Assembly: GCF_008014675.1 (NCBI RefSeq)
Contig: NZ_VOXD01000047.1
Location: 1-32,018, forward strand
Origin: Neolewinella aurantiaca
GTDB taxonomy: Bacteria; Bacteroidota; Bacteroidia; Chitinophagales; Saprospiraceae
Reading direction: 5' to 3'
DNA: 32,018 nt
Both the position numbers and the translations under genes were made by a program. Each line of letters starts with the position of its first letter. Within the stretch, counting starts at the first letter, position 1. Below are positions 1-8,800 of the stretch, one piece after another. The notes under the pieces were generated by a model, which was not told the DNA's origin, ran no database searches, and saw only the letters and a list, made by a program, of their open reading frames with translations.

Positions 1-110
1 ACAGGTACTAAATGCTATCCGGAACAAACTATGTAGAGCGATCTACGCTTGCCACGAAAACAAAGTTATGTATGAAAGAAAGTTGCAAGCTTCTTTGGTT
101 ATCTCATAGC

Positions 111-125
111 AATCGCAGGTGCAAA
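111..125 (-). repeat. Dispersed motif copy (exact core)
   Basis: Core CGCAGGTGC at 114-122, followed by AAA, so the TTTGCACCTGCG half of the motif is kept on the minus strand. The GC-rich half is degenerate here. Confidence 0.5.
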
Positions 126-333
126 GCAGGTTTCCGGAAAGGTCCTGTCTTCTATAATTGCTTTTCGATGGTTCTCATGCCTTGGTTTGCATAAAACTAC
201 ATCTTCCCCGACGGATTGGGGAGTTGTGCGCTGAAGACGCTCGGGTGCGTTGAGTCACGCGACTTGAAGTTGCTTTTCCCTACTGTTCACCAGAGGAGAA
301 GGCGACCGGGCGGCGGCCTTGCCTCTTCAACCA

Positions 334-360
334 TTTTTGCACCTGCGGCCCCGCCCGGAA
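334..360 (+). repeat. Dispersed motif copy downstream of lipoprotein gene
   Basis: Core GCACCTGCG at 339-347 followed by GCCCCGCCC. The copy is flanked by ATTTTT and AAAAAT, which could pair into a stem. It starts about 10 bases past the stop codon of the minus-strand gene ending at 371, so it may also work as that gene's 3' end. Confidence 0.6.
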
Positions 361-370
361 AAATATGTCG

Positions 371-1819
371 TTACGGTGTTCTTACCCGGGTGGTCTCCTG
401 AATCCAACAGCCGACGGTAAAGCTTTGTCCTTCCTTGATTCCCCGCTGGAAGATGTCGGATTTCGAAGGCATGTACTGGGTGTAGCGGTTGATGAGGTTG
501 TTGGCTTTGCCGGCCAGGTCGGGCTGGATGCGTTTCGCCTGTTGCCATTTGTCGATAGCGGGCCAGGTAACGATCTGGGAGTCGAACCCGGTGCCCGGGC
601 CGCAGAGGGGGCCGGAGCTGGCGTACAAGGTGCCGATCAGCATGTACGGCTCGCCGGAGGATGGATCGGCTTCGGCAGCTTTACGGGCAAAAGAGCGTGC
701 CTGGCTGAAGCTGCGTTTGTGGCTGTAGTACACTTTGGCAACGTACATGTAGTAGCGTCCCTTTTTCTCGGCGTCATCGGTGCCTTCTGCGGCAGCGGTG
801 AAGTTCTCGATGGCGCAGTCGTAATCTCCCGACTCAAGGCAATCAAAGGCTTTCTTCAGGTCTGACGGGCCGGAGGCAACGACGCGGCAGTTGGTTTCGT
901 AGGCCTGCTTGAGTTCGTCGAACTCAGGAGTTCCCTCGGCGCATCCTCCGTAGCGGAGGCGGGAGTAGGCCGTGAGGATGGCGTCGCAGTTCGTTGGGTC
1001 TTCTTTGTAGTCGGCGTAATACTGATCGATGAAGTACTGGCAGTCGTAAAAACCCTGAACGGTTTCGAAATAACGGAGTGTTTCCGGAGCGTAGTTCTCG
1101 ATGGCCTGCCACGGTTCGCAGCCGGCTCCGCTGCATTCTTCCATTCCTTTGGCAAGGCGGGTTTTCAGCGCAGTAGTGATCATTTTGGCTTCTTCGATCT
1201 CGATTTTACCCTCCCGGTGTTGTTCCACCACGAGTTTCGACATCGGGTTGATGACGAAGTAATTGAGTTTTTCAGCGCCATCGATTTCGATGCTTTCTTT
1301 GAACAGGGCGTAGATCTCGTCGTCTGTAGCCGAGCCAGGGTAGGTGTAGTAACTGTCGAAGCCCTGAATAGCCGCCATGTAACCGTCGCCGGGATAGCAG
1401 CGGCGGGCTTCCTGGTAAAGCATGAGGATGGTGTCTCCGTATGCTTCTTTATTGGCGGGCATTTCTTTGATGAGATCGTTGTAGAACGCGATTCCATCGG
1501 TGTAAACCGTGGCCCGTTTTCCGTCGGCAGCCGGGCTCGTGGCGTATACTTTACGCCAGGTTCTCATGGCCTCCTTCATCTCTTTGGCTTTGAGCATCTG
1601 CCGGTAGATCACGTAGTTGGTCTCTGCGTCGTCGGGGTTTCTTGCGTCGGAGAACTTGGCGCAGGGGCTCAGATTCTCATCCGTTGCGGGTTTGGGAGTT
1701 GTAGTTTGTGGGGTAGTGGTCGTAGTGGTATCTGGCCCGGCAACCTTTGGTGTACAGGCAAAGGCAGTAAGAGCAACAAGGGCACAGAGCAGGATTCTGG
1801 AGATCAAAAAGTGGTTCAT
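371..1819 (-). CDS. TPR-type lipoprotein of unknown function
   Basis: The 482-residue product starts with a lipoprotein signal: a basic/hydrophobic N-terminus and a lipobox ending at about Cys22 (LTAFAC). A Thr/Pro-rich linker (about 30-47) follows. The rest is alpha-helical and reads like degenerate tetratricopeptide repeats, clearest around residues 310-400 (a Tyr/Ala-rich pattern with an AAEADPSSGEPYMLIG-type helix pair). Several cysteines are present. It is probably anchored to a membrane facing the periplasm and may scaffold other envelope proteins; that role is inferred from the fold only. The ATG at 1817-1819 is the only start that gives a complete signal peptide. The gene runs divergently from serC. 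Long plus-strand frames over it are shadows of its codon bias. Confidence 0.85.
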   Translation of the reverse strand: MNHFLISRILLCALVALTAFACTPKVAGPDTTTTTTPQTTTPKPATDENLSPCAKFSDARNPDDAETNYVIYRQMLKAKEMKEAMRTWRKVYATSPAADGKRATVYTDGIAFYNDLIKEMPANKEAYGDTILMLYQEARRCYPGDGYMAAIQGFDSYYTYPGSATDDEIYALFKESIEIDGAEKLNYFVINPMSKLVVEQHREGKIEIEEAKMITTALKTRLAKGMEECSGAGCEPWQAIENYAPETLRYFETVQGFYDCQYFIDQYYADYKEDPTNCDAILTAYSRLRYGGCAEGTPEFDELKQAYETNCRVVASGPSDLKKAFDCLESGDYDCAIENFTAAAEGTDDAEKKGRYYMYVAKVYYSHKRSFSQARSFARKAAEADPSSGEPYMLIGTLYASSGPLCGPGTGFDSQIVTWPAIDKWQQAKRIQPDLAGKANNLINRYTQYMPSKSDIFQRGIKEGQSFTVGCWIQETTRVRTP

Positions 1820-1901
1820 AAGTAGCCGGTAGGTTGGTTGTATATAGTATAAAGATGCGAAAGCCTTGTGATGTTGGTGAACTTGGACGAGAAAAACGCA
1901 T

Positions 1902-1909
1902 TATTTTTG
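1902..1909 (+). promoter_or_regulatory. serC promoter -7 element
   Basis: TATTTTTG matches the Bacteroidota -7 consensus TAnnTTTG in full. A weak -33 (CTTG at 1882-1885) lies 16 bases upstream. Transcription would start near 1915, giving a leader of about 90 bases before the ATG at 2007. This supports that start over an in-frame ATG at 1926. Confidence 0.5.
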
Positions 1910-2006
1910 CGGCCGGATCGCCAGAGTGATCAAGCCTGAGATTTTTCAGGAACCTTTCGCTCCGGCAAAATACGCCCTTCGTTTTTCAACAGTCCCCAAA
2001 TCCAAA

Positions 2007-3065
2007 ATGAAAAAACACAACTTCTTTGCCGGCCCGGCAATCCTCCCCGCTCCAGTTCTGAAACAGGCCGCAGAGGCTGTAACTGATTTCGAAGGCATGG
2101 GCCTGTCCATCCTCGAGATCAGCCACCGCTCCAAGCCTTTTGTCGCTGTTCTCGACGAAGCCGAATCTCTGGTTCGTGAGCTACTGGGCGTATCTGACGA
2201 GTTCGCTGTTCTCTTCCTCACCGGAGGAGCCAGCTCTGAGTTTTACCTCACGGCCATGAATCTGCTCAACGAAGATGAGACTGCCGGGTACATCGATACC
2301 GGTGCCTGGTCTGCCAAAGCCATCAAAGAAGCCAAATTGTTTGGTGGGGTAGAGGTAGTTGCCAGCAGCAAAGACCAGAACTACAACTACATCCCGGCAA
2401 ATATCGAGGTTCCTTCCGGGCTTAAGTACCTCCACATCACGAGCAACAATACCATCTTCGGTACGCAGTTCAAAGAGTGGCCCGAAACCGATGCGCCGCT
2501 GGTTGCCGATATGTCATCTGACATCTTCAGCCGCCGCCTGCCGCTGGAGAAGTTCGGTGTCATCTACGCTGGAGCACAAAAAAACATGGGCCCGGCAGGT
2601 GTTACTCTCGTAATCGTCCGCAAAGACCTCCTCGGTAAGGTTAAGCGTGAGCTTCCTTCTATGCTGGACTACCGCACCCACATCGCCAAGAACTCCAGCT
2701 TCAATACCCCTCCCGTTTACCCGATCTACGTCTCTATGCTGACCCTCCGTTGGGTGAAAGAGCAGGGTGGCGTTGAAGCGATGGAGAAGAAGAACGAAGC
2801 CAAAGCGAAGTTGCTTTACGACGAAATCGACCGCAACCCTAAATTCAAAGCGTCCGTCGAGGCCGGTGCCGGCCGTAGTGTGATGAACGTATGTTTCCTG
2901 CCTACGAACCCCGATGACCTGGAGCCTTTCGTTGAGGCAGCTACTGCCGCAGGTTGCGTCGGCATCACCGGGCACCGTTCGGTCGGTGGCTTCCGTGCCA
3001 GCATTTACAATGCTATGCCGATCGAAAGCGTGCAGGTATTGGTTGATGTGATGAAGAACTTCTAG
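2007..3065 (+). CDS. serC: Phosphoserine aminotransferase
   Basis: SerC is a PLP enzyme that transaminates 3-phosphohydroxypyruvate to O-phosphoserine in serine synthesis and also serves pyridoxine synthesis in some bacteria. The 352-residue protein begins MKKHNFFAGPAILP, the usual class V aminotransferase start with the FxAGPA phosphate-loop region. It carries TGGASSEF (about 73-80), the SSNNTI-type HITSNNTIFGTQ segment (about 144-155), the ADMSSD pocket (about 168-173) and the PLP lysine K192 in AGAQKNMGPAG. The C-terminus has GHRSVGGFRASIYNA, the substrate-binding RxSxYNA motif. Length is normal. An in-frame ATG at 1926 would add 27 non-conserved residues, so I chose 2007. serA, often adjacent in Bacteroidota, is not here; the gene looks monocistronic. 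Confidence 0.95.
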   Translation: MKKHNFFAGPAILPAPVLKQAAEAVTDFEGMGLSILEISHRSKPFVAVLDEAESLVRELLGVSDEFAVLFLTGGASSEFYLTAMNLLNEDETAGYIDTGAWSAKAIKEAKLFGGVEVVASSKDQNYNYIPANIEVPSGLKYLHITSNNTIFGTQFKEWPETDAPLVADMSSDIFSRRLPLEKFGVIYAGAQKNMGPAGVTLVIVRKDLLGKVKRELPSMLDYRTHIAKNSSFNTPPVYPIYVSMLTLRWVKEQGGVEAMEKKNEAKAKLLYDEIDRNPKFKASVEAGAGRSVMNVCFLPTNPDDLEPFVEAATAAGCVGITGHRSVGGFRASIYNAMPIESVQVLVDVMKNF

Positions 3066-3121
3066 AGTTCCGAAGAACAGAAGCTTCGTTTTCGTCGAAG
3101 TTAACCGACCGTTCGTCGATA

Positions 3122-3151
3122 AACAGGCCTTTCGGGCGTTATGGCCTTGTT
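3122..3151 (+). terminator. Possible hairpin after serC
   Basis: AACAGGCC pairs with GGCCTTGTT (one bulged base) around a 13-base loop, about 57 bases past the serC stop. There is no real T tract. The right arm overlaps the -33 region of the next gene. Confidence 0.35.
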
Positions 3152-3177
3152 AAATAATGGAGTATTTGTTATCTTTC
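3147..3177 (+). promoter_or_regulatory. Promoter of small membrane protein gene
   Basis: TTG at 3147-3149 and TATCTTTC at 3170-3177 are 20 bases apart, close to the TTTG-N19-TAnnTTTG pattern (one mismatch in the -7). The start codon lies 28 bases downstream, so the gene is probably transcribed independently of serC. Confidence 0.45.
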
Positions 3178-3205
3178 GTATCGAATCCAGTAAACCCTCT
3201 TCCAC

Positions 3206-3424
3206 ATGTCTTCCCGCAATAAAATTTGGTTTTCAGTTTCTCTTGTTGTGCTACTGACCCTAAGTGGTCTGAGCTTCGGTTTCCTCGTTGGCCAGAGTCA
3301 ACAGGCCCAGGCAAAAAAAGCCCAGGAGAAAATCCAGATTATGACGGAGCAGGTGAAGGCGCAGGCCAGCGGAGCCCTGGTAAACAAGGGCGCTGACGCC
3401 ATCCGCCGGATACTGATCAAGTAA
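3206..3424 (+). CDS. Small single-span membrane protein, unknown function
   Basis: A 72-residue protein with one hydrophobic segment (about 8-28, ending GFLVGQ) and then a charged, Gln/Lys/Ala-rich helix (about 29-72) that looks coiled-coil-like. The N-terminus MSSRNK is positive before the membrane segment, so the tail probably lies on the outer face or the segment is an uncleaved anchor. I do not recognise a family. Its own promoter upstream and a strong terminator right after the stop support a real short gene. A YtxH-like membrane-anchored helix is the closest general look; function is not assigned. Confidence 0.65.
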   Translation: MSSRNKIWFSVSLVVLLTLSGLSFGFLVGQSQQAQAKKAQEKIQIMTEQVKAQASGALVNKGADAIRRILIK

Positions 3425-3446
3425 AAGATTAATAGACCTTTTAATG

Positions 3447-3490
3447 ACGGTCCACTTCGCTCCTGCGTTGTGGGCCGTTTTCGTTTTTTT
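3447..3490 (+). terminator. Rho-independent terminator
   Basis: ACGGTCCAC (3447-3455) pairs with GTGGGCCGT (3470-3478) over nine base pairs including one G-U, with a 14-base loop. A TTTTCGTTTTTTT run follows. It closes the small membrane protein gene 22 bases past its stop. Confidence 0.85.
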
Positions 3491-3551
3491 ACATAAGAGC
3501 TTTTCTCATTGCCTTCGTTCCAAAGGGTGGTTTTACCTTAGCAAAAAAAAG

Positions 3552-4202
3552 ATGACTACTTACCTGGCCCTCCTTTGCGACCTCGACGGAACCCTCGCCA
3601 ATTCCGAGCCCCAACATTGCTCCGCCTGGCTCGAAATGCTTCACGAAGACTACCAACTGGATTACGATGAGCACTGGTTCGAGCAATGGATCGGGACCAG
3701 TGACAGGGTAGTAGCCGACTGGGTGATCAAGGAACACCAACTCGCGGTAACCCAGCAAGGCCTGATTGACGGGAAGCAAAAACGCTTTCACCACCTGGTG
3801 AAAACCGCAGGGGAGGGATTTCCCGGAGTCGCGGAAGAGCTTGGTAAAATTGCAGAACATTTTCCTATCGCCATCGCGACCAACAGTGGCCGGGCAGACA
3901 CCGACGTCGTCATTCCCGCCCTGAGCCTCGATCGGTTCACCAATGTCGTCGTGACGGCTACCGATGTGAAGAACATGAAGCCGGCTCCGGATATTTATTT
4001 GCTGGCTGCCGAACGCCTTGGGGTCCATGCCGGTGCCTGCATCGCCATCGAAGACAGTAAACCCGGAGGAGAGGCGGCCAAAGCCGCAGGCTGCTACCTG
4101 ATCGGCCTGAACGACGGGGTAGATATGGCCGACGAAATTGTACACGACAATGCCGGGGCCCTGGCCCGTGCACGTGAAATATTGAGCACGGTGTATGTTT
4201 GA
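3552..4202 (+). CDS. HAD-family phosphatase/phosphomutase-like protein
   Basis: A 216-residue haloacid dehalogenase superfamily protein of the beta-phosphoglucomutase/phosphatase type. Motif I is CDLDGTLANSEP (about 9-20), with the two catalytic aspartates; motif II is IATNSG (about 112-117); motif III is the lysine in MKPAPD (about 140-145); motif IV is IEDSKPG (about 163-169). The cap domain lies between motifs I and II, which is the subclass I arrangement. The substrate cannot be told from sequence; sugar phosphates are common for this group. An in-frame ATG at 3444 would run through the preceding terminator and adds 36 unrelated residues, so the start at 3552 is preferred. A TACCTTAG box lies 10 bases before it. 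Confidence 0.85.
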   Translation: MTTYLALLCDLDGTLANSEPQHCSAWLEMLHEDYQLDYDEHWFEQWIGTSDRVVADWVIKEHQLAVTQQGLIDGKQKRFHHLVKTAGEGFPGVAEELGKIAEHFPIAIATNSGRADTDVVIPALSLDRFTNVVVTATDVKNMKPAPDIYLLAAERLGVHAGACIAIEDSKPGGEAAKAAGCYLIGLNDGVDMADEIVHDNAGALARAREILSTVYV

Positions 4203-4251
4203 TTGAAAGCGAGCTGCCGCCACGCAGTGAGTGTTTGCACCGGATTGTTTT

Positions 4252-4273
4252 CAGGGCGCGGCCGCAGGTGCCG
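4252..4273 (-). repeat. Dispersed motif copy between convergent genes
   Basis: On the plus strand GGGCGCGGCCGCAGGTGC (4254-4271), a full-length copy containing a GCGGCCGC palindrome. It lies about 50 bases past the HAD stop and 30 bases past the stop of the convergent gene ending at 4303. Confidence 0.65.
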
Positions 4274-4302
4274 GCAACGTTATGAGGCACGGTTGCCCGG
4301 CA

Positions 4303-5688
4303 CTATTCCAGTACACTGAGCAGCCACGGGCGCTCGGTGCAGGGATCGGTGGTAAGTATTTTTTGCCTTAGCTGCTCTTTGCCCTTCTTGTCTCCCGGGG
4401 CGAGCCTGATGACGGCGTTTGCCAACTGGAAAATGTTACGGTAATTCTGCAGGTGATAGCCAACGCGTTTTCGCCGGGTAAGGAGCTTTCTCGTGCTGCC
4501 GATGTGCGAATGCAAGAGCGTGTAACTGTCTTGCCGGAAGTAAATCTTGAGTTGCATCACCCTTGCTGTGAGGTGGTGGATGAAATCTTTGAAGTCGGCC
4601 TGCTGGAGGTGGTAAAGTGCCTCGCCATCCTGGCCGGTGGCCAGGGCAAGCCGGGCTCGGCCCAGAGCGAGTACTTCGCTGCCTCCCTTTTCTGGTAGCT
4701 GACTTTGGTGAGTGTCCAGAAATCCGGCAGCCCAGTCTATTTCTTTGAGCCGAATGGCCAGCCCCAGAATATTGTTGAAGGCGAAAACGCTGAGTCGCCC
4801 CCGGTCGTGCAGAAGGCCCAGCTGCAGCCCGAGTTTATAGAGCACGAAGGTTGCTTCGATGGCGGGTTCTGAACCGGTGTTTGCGCGGCGGAGACCGTAA
4901 TTGATCGCCATGAGCATCAGGTTCCTGCGGTCATCGGTGGGGAGCTGATGATGGAACTCAACCAGTTGATCGGTGACCTGGGTGAAGGCGGTTTCTGCCT
5001 CAGTCGGTTCGTCGAGCTGGAGCCTGGCTACCAGGTAGAACAGCCGGATGAACGGATCGTCGCGGTAAGGTTTTTGGTTGGCGGCTTCCAGGATATGGTC
5101 AAAGCGTGGTATCTCGTAGTTGTCGGTCGTTTTATGGAGGCGTTGATGCGCAATGGTCATGCATGCCTGCCGGAGACGAAGCGCGATGATGTACTTCTCG
5201 AGCTTGTGCTCGGGAGAGAGGTAGTCTACTTTACCGCCGCGGGAGGCGGCGAGGTCGAGATCATACTGATCTACGGCCAACTGGTATTCGAGGTGGAGGC
5301 GATCTGTGCCGCCGATGGGGCTGGGGCGGTAGCGTTTCAGGCGGGTGCGGCGGTGGTTGTCGAGGTCGCGTTCCCGGTAAGCTTTCATCAGGAAAGCATC
5401 GGGCGCGTTGTCGTCGCGGTGAAAAGTATCCCAGGCCAGGAAGGCTTCCAGCCGTTTCAGCAGTTGGTGCTCCAACTGACGATGCCTCGCAGCATCGAAC
5501 ACCGGAGCCTCCGGGTAGACAGCGGCAAACTCGGTTTCAGGAGGTGGCAATTCCTCACTTTTCCGGCGCAGGCGGAAGAGTACCCGGCAGTCCTCTCTGC
5601 GGTTGTGGAGGTCTGCCGACAGCCATAATGTGACCCGGTTTGCTTCCGTAGGACTTAAATTGTGGATGATCTGTTGGAGGAGGGACAA
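4303..5688 (-). CDS. Large helical protein, unknown function
   Basis: A 461-residue soluble protein without signal peptide or membrane spans. It is rich in Leu, Arg, Gln and His and reads as a stack of amphipathic helices, so a TPR/HEAT-like solenoid is likely. The N-terminus (SLLQQIIHNLSPTEANRV) is a helical module. I do not recognise a named family. The start must be TTG at 5686-5688: the codon directly before it in frame is TGA, and no ATG follows early in the frame. The gene has no close co-directional partner; it converges on the HAD gene and diverges from the first T9SS protein gene. The plus-strand frame of 226 codons over it has no family features and is treated as a shadow. Confidence 0.75.
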   Translation of the reverse strand: MSLLQQIIHNLSPTEANRVTLWLSADLHNRREDCRVLFRLRRKSEELPPPETEFAAVYPEAPVFDAARHRQLEHQLLKRLEAFLAWDTFHRDDNAPDAFLMKAYRERDLDNHRRTRLKRYRPSPIGGTDRLHLEYQLAVDQYDLDLAASRGGKVDYLSPEHKLEKYIIALRLRQACMTIAHQRLHKTTDNYEIPRFDHILEAANQKPYRDDPFIRLFYLVARLQLDEPTEAETAFTQVTDQLVEFHHQLPTDDRRNLMLMAINYGLRRANTGSEPAIEATFVLYKLGLQLGLLHDRGRLSVFAFNNILGLAIRLKEIDWAAGFLDTHQSQLPEKGGSEVLALGRARLALATGQDGEALYHLQQADFKDFIHHLTARVMQLKIYFRQDSYTLLHSHIGSTRKLLTRRKRVGYHLQNYRNIFQLANAVIRLAPGDKKGKEQLRQKILTTDPCTERPWLLSVLE

Positions 5689-5697
5689 TCAGGAATG

Positions 5698-5838
5698 ATT
5701 TTAGATTCAACAATATTAGCTAATATTCTACAACTATTCTATTTAAAACGTGCCTTGCATCCTGCGGCCGCGCAAAATTGATTCAACAATGGAGGTAAAA
5801 TGTACTTGGTTCAGGCCCGAAAGACCCTGATCATTGTA
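5698..5838 (+). promoter_or_regulatory. Upstream region of first T9SS gene, with blocks shared with its paralogue
   Basis: Three blocks recur upstream of the second paralogue: ATTTTAGATTCAACAATAT (5698-5716, 2 differences), TACTTG (5803-5808, a possible -7 core of the TAnnTTTG type) and CCTGATCATTGTA (5826-5838, one difference). The last block ends 57 bases before the ATG. The order is conserved and the spacing is not. A second ATTCAACAA lies at 5781-5789. Promoter assignment is tentative. Confidence 0.45.
5757..5774 (+). repeat. Dispersed motif variant
   Basis: GCATCCTGCGGCCGCGC keeps the CCTGCGGCCGCGC part; the GCACC start is altered to GCATCC and the final CCC is lost. It lies within the region upstream of the first T9SS protein gene, between its leader blocks. 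Confidence 0.45.
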
Positions 5839-5895
5839 GGGTCAAAAGGTTCTTCTGCGGAACAACCTCGCTTTAAACAATCGAAATCTTATCCC

Positions 5896-8800
5896 ATGCG
5901 TATTCTACTAGCTTTATTTGTTTGCTTCTTTGCCTCCTGGCTGCCCGGGCAGTGCATCGATGTTCGGGTCGATTCCGTCTTTTGCCTCGGCAACGGCGAA
6001 TACGGTATTCTCTTCGACGTGGAGGGAACCGGCAACGAAGGATGGGTAATTGACAGTGCCTTCATCAGTGGCAGTTATTTTACCGACGAAATCTTTCAGC
6101 TTGATGGATTAGAAGGCCACGAAACCTCTCTCGTGTTTCGTGACGCTGTCGATGCCAACTGTACTTTTGAAGTTTTGGTGCAACGCCCGGATGGGTGCAA
6201 TACGACCGATCCTTGTTTCGGATTCGAGATGACACTGGAGTCTACTCCCGGTAGCTGCGGATCGGGCATTCGTGTAGGAGTTTCTCCCTCCGACATCGGA
6301 ATCGTGGATTCTCTCGTGGTTCTGGGATGGACCGGTGTGGTAGTATGGGAGGGTGTCATTCCCATTTCTCCTGGTTATGTTGAATTTGATAATCTCCCTC
6401 CCGGCGACTATATCGCTTCGATAACGATCAACGGGTCTTGCTCGTTAGCGGAAGAGTTTACCATCGTGCAATCTGCTGACTGCGGTTCGATCTCCGGCTT
6501 TACCTGGCTCGATGAAATCGAAAACGGCCTGCGGGATCCCGACGAAATTGCGCTGGAAGGCGTAGAAGTGAACCTGGTGAGTGCCTCCGATTTTAATGAA
6601 GTAATCGCCACCCAGGTAACTACCGCTAACGGCTATTTTTTCACTAATGTAGTACCGGGGGATTACGTGCTCCTTTTTGACCCTCAAGCAGGAAATACGC
6701 CTACTACCTACCAGGTTGGTAGCGATCCTGCAGTGGATAATGATGTAAGCCCGGACTATGCTACGGAAACGATCACCGTAGGGGCGGATGACGCCGTGGT
6801 GAACATAGACGGAGGTTTTCTCCCTGCTCCCTGTTCGGTGGTTGTGAACACGATTGATGTAATATGTAGCGGTGGTTTTGATGGCTTCATTTCAGCGGAT
6901 CCGACCGGAACGGCTCCTTTTACCTTTCTTTGGAGCACCGGGAGTACTACGGCTACGCTGCAAGGAGTTCCTGCCGGTACCTATTTCGTAACGGTTGTTG
7001 ATGCAACCGGTTGTGAGAGTGTAGGTACTGCAGTAATTGAAGAGGCATCTGACCTGACGGTAGCCGTCAGTGAAGTAGGCAGCAGTTGTGATGATTCGAA
7101 CGACCACTTTCTTACGGCATCCGTTCAGGGAGGTGTCGCTCCGTACACCTACGAATGGACAGTGGAAGGAGATTTCTTTCCGGTTTGTACTTCAGTAAAC
7201 TGTGATGATCCCAGCCCCGGCGAGGATTACGTCCTTACGGTGACCGATGCGAATGGTTGCACGGTCAATGTCTGGTGGAGGGTGAGCGGAGTCCGTACAA
7301 CCATCGACTTCTTTTCCCCCTTCTACCTCGGGTGCGACGGGAACGCGGTAACCATCTCAGTTGGTGATTCCACAGATTACGAATACACCTGGGTTTCCCC
7401 TTCGGGCATTTCCCTGACGGGGTACACCATTGAAGCCACCGAGACCGGAACGTATACTGTGACGGGGACTTCACCGGACCATGACTGTGCACTGTCTGGC
7501 GAAGCGATTGTGCTTCCTGCGCCAAGTCTGCCTCAAATCACGTTGCAAAGAATAGATTCAACTGAATGTGGATTCGGTCAGTGTGTCTATCCTTTGGTTT
7601 CCGGCTCTCCAAACCAGAATATTTCCGCCAGTTTCACCTGGTACGGGCCCGATGGGAACGTTTACCAGACCGACGGAGGCTGGCTCTGTACCGAAGAAAC
7701 CGGACTTTTTATCCTTGTAGTAGAAGGACTTTGTGATACCGCTACACTTTCCATCGATCTCAATACCAGCATGGAATGTGCCGACCTTAACGGTACCGTT
7801 TATATCGATGACGCGGGCAACTGTAGCTTCGACGCCGGAGACCTCCCCGCCGCAGGTATTCTGGTCCACATCGCCAGTACCGACGGCACCCGTAATTACT
7901 ACGCAATATCCGATGCAAACGGACAGTACGGTCAGGAAGTAGAAACGGGAGAGTACACCGTAACACCCGTGGTCGATCCCACCCGTCCTTTCGGGCAGTG
8001 TGATCCTGCCGCTACAGTAACCGTAGTTGCCGGGCAACCCAATCAGGCTGACGTATTCCTGCCGGTCCTGATTAGCTGCCCCTTGCTGACGGTGGATGTA
8101 TCCATGCCTTTCCTCCGCCGCTGTTTCCTGAGCTGCGCCTACATCGAGTACGAAAACGAAGGCTCTGCGATAGCGGAGGATGCGCAGTTGGTGGTGACGC
8201 TGGATCCGATGTTCGTTGGTGTGGATCCGAGCATTGTACCCTCCATGGTCAACGGCAACACCTACACCTTCGACCTTGGTGACCTGCCGCCCTTCGCCAG
8301 CGGCCGTATCTACTTCAATTTCACGGTGAGCTGTGACGCTGAACTCGGTCAGGCCCACTGCCTCGAGGCAGAAATTACGCCCAACGACATCTGTACGCCA
8401 CCGGAAGACTGGAACGGTGCCCTGGTGAGTGTCGACCCCGGCAGTTGTGATGGAGACGAAGTAACGTTCCGGATTGCAAACATCGGAGACAACCCTATGT
8501 CGGTTCCCCTGAGCTACGTAGTGGTGGAAGACGGAATCATGATGACGCCTCAGCCCCAGATTGAAGAGGAACTCGGCCCCGATGAAGTATTTACCATCTC
8601 TTTGCCAGCTAACGGACAAACCTACCAGGTGATCACCAATCAGGAGCCCAACGCTCCCGCTTCGGTTACGCCTACGGCTATGATCGAAGGCTGTTCGACC
8701 AGCCCGGTAAACGGAGGTACAACCGGTTTTGCCAACATCCTCTCTCTGGGCAATGGCTTCCCGTCGGAAGCCGTCGTTTGCCTCGAGAACGTAGGCGCGT

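Larger units (their letters stand above)
1..370. other. Non-coding left edge
   Basis: I see no convincing gene here. The short open frames have no family-like sequence. A small hairpin (TCCCC/GGGGA arms, about 214-230) and two copies of the dispersed GCACCTGCG motif (listed separately) are the only structure. The stretch is the 3' flank of the lipoprotein gene that ends at 371 on the minus strand. Confidence 0.6.

Noticed and set aside
12..194. A 60-codon frame at the left edge
   Set aside because: Composition (Cys, Lys and Leu without pattern) and the absence of a promoter or terminator give no support.
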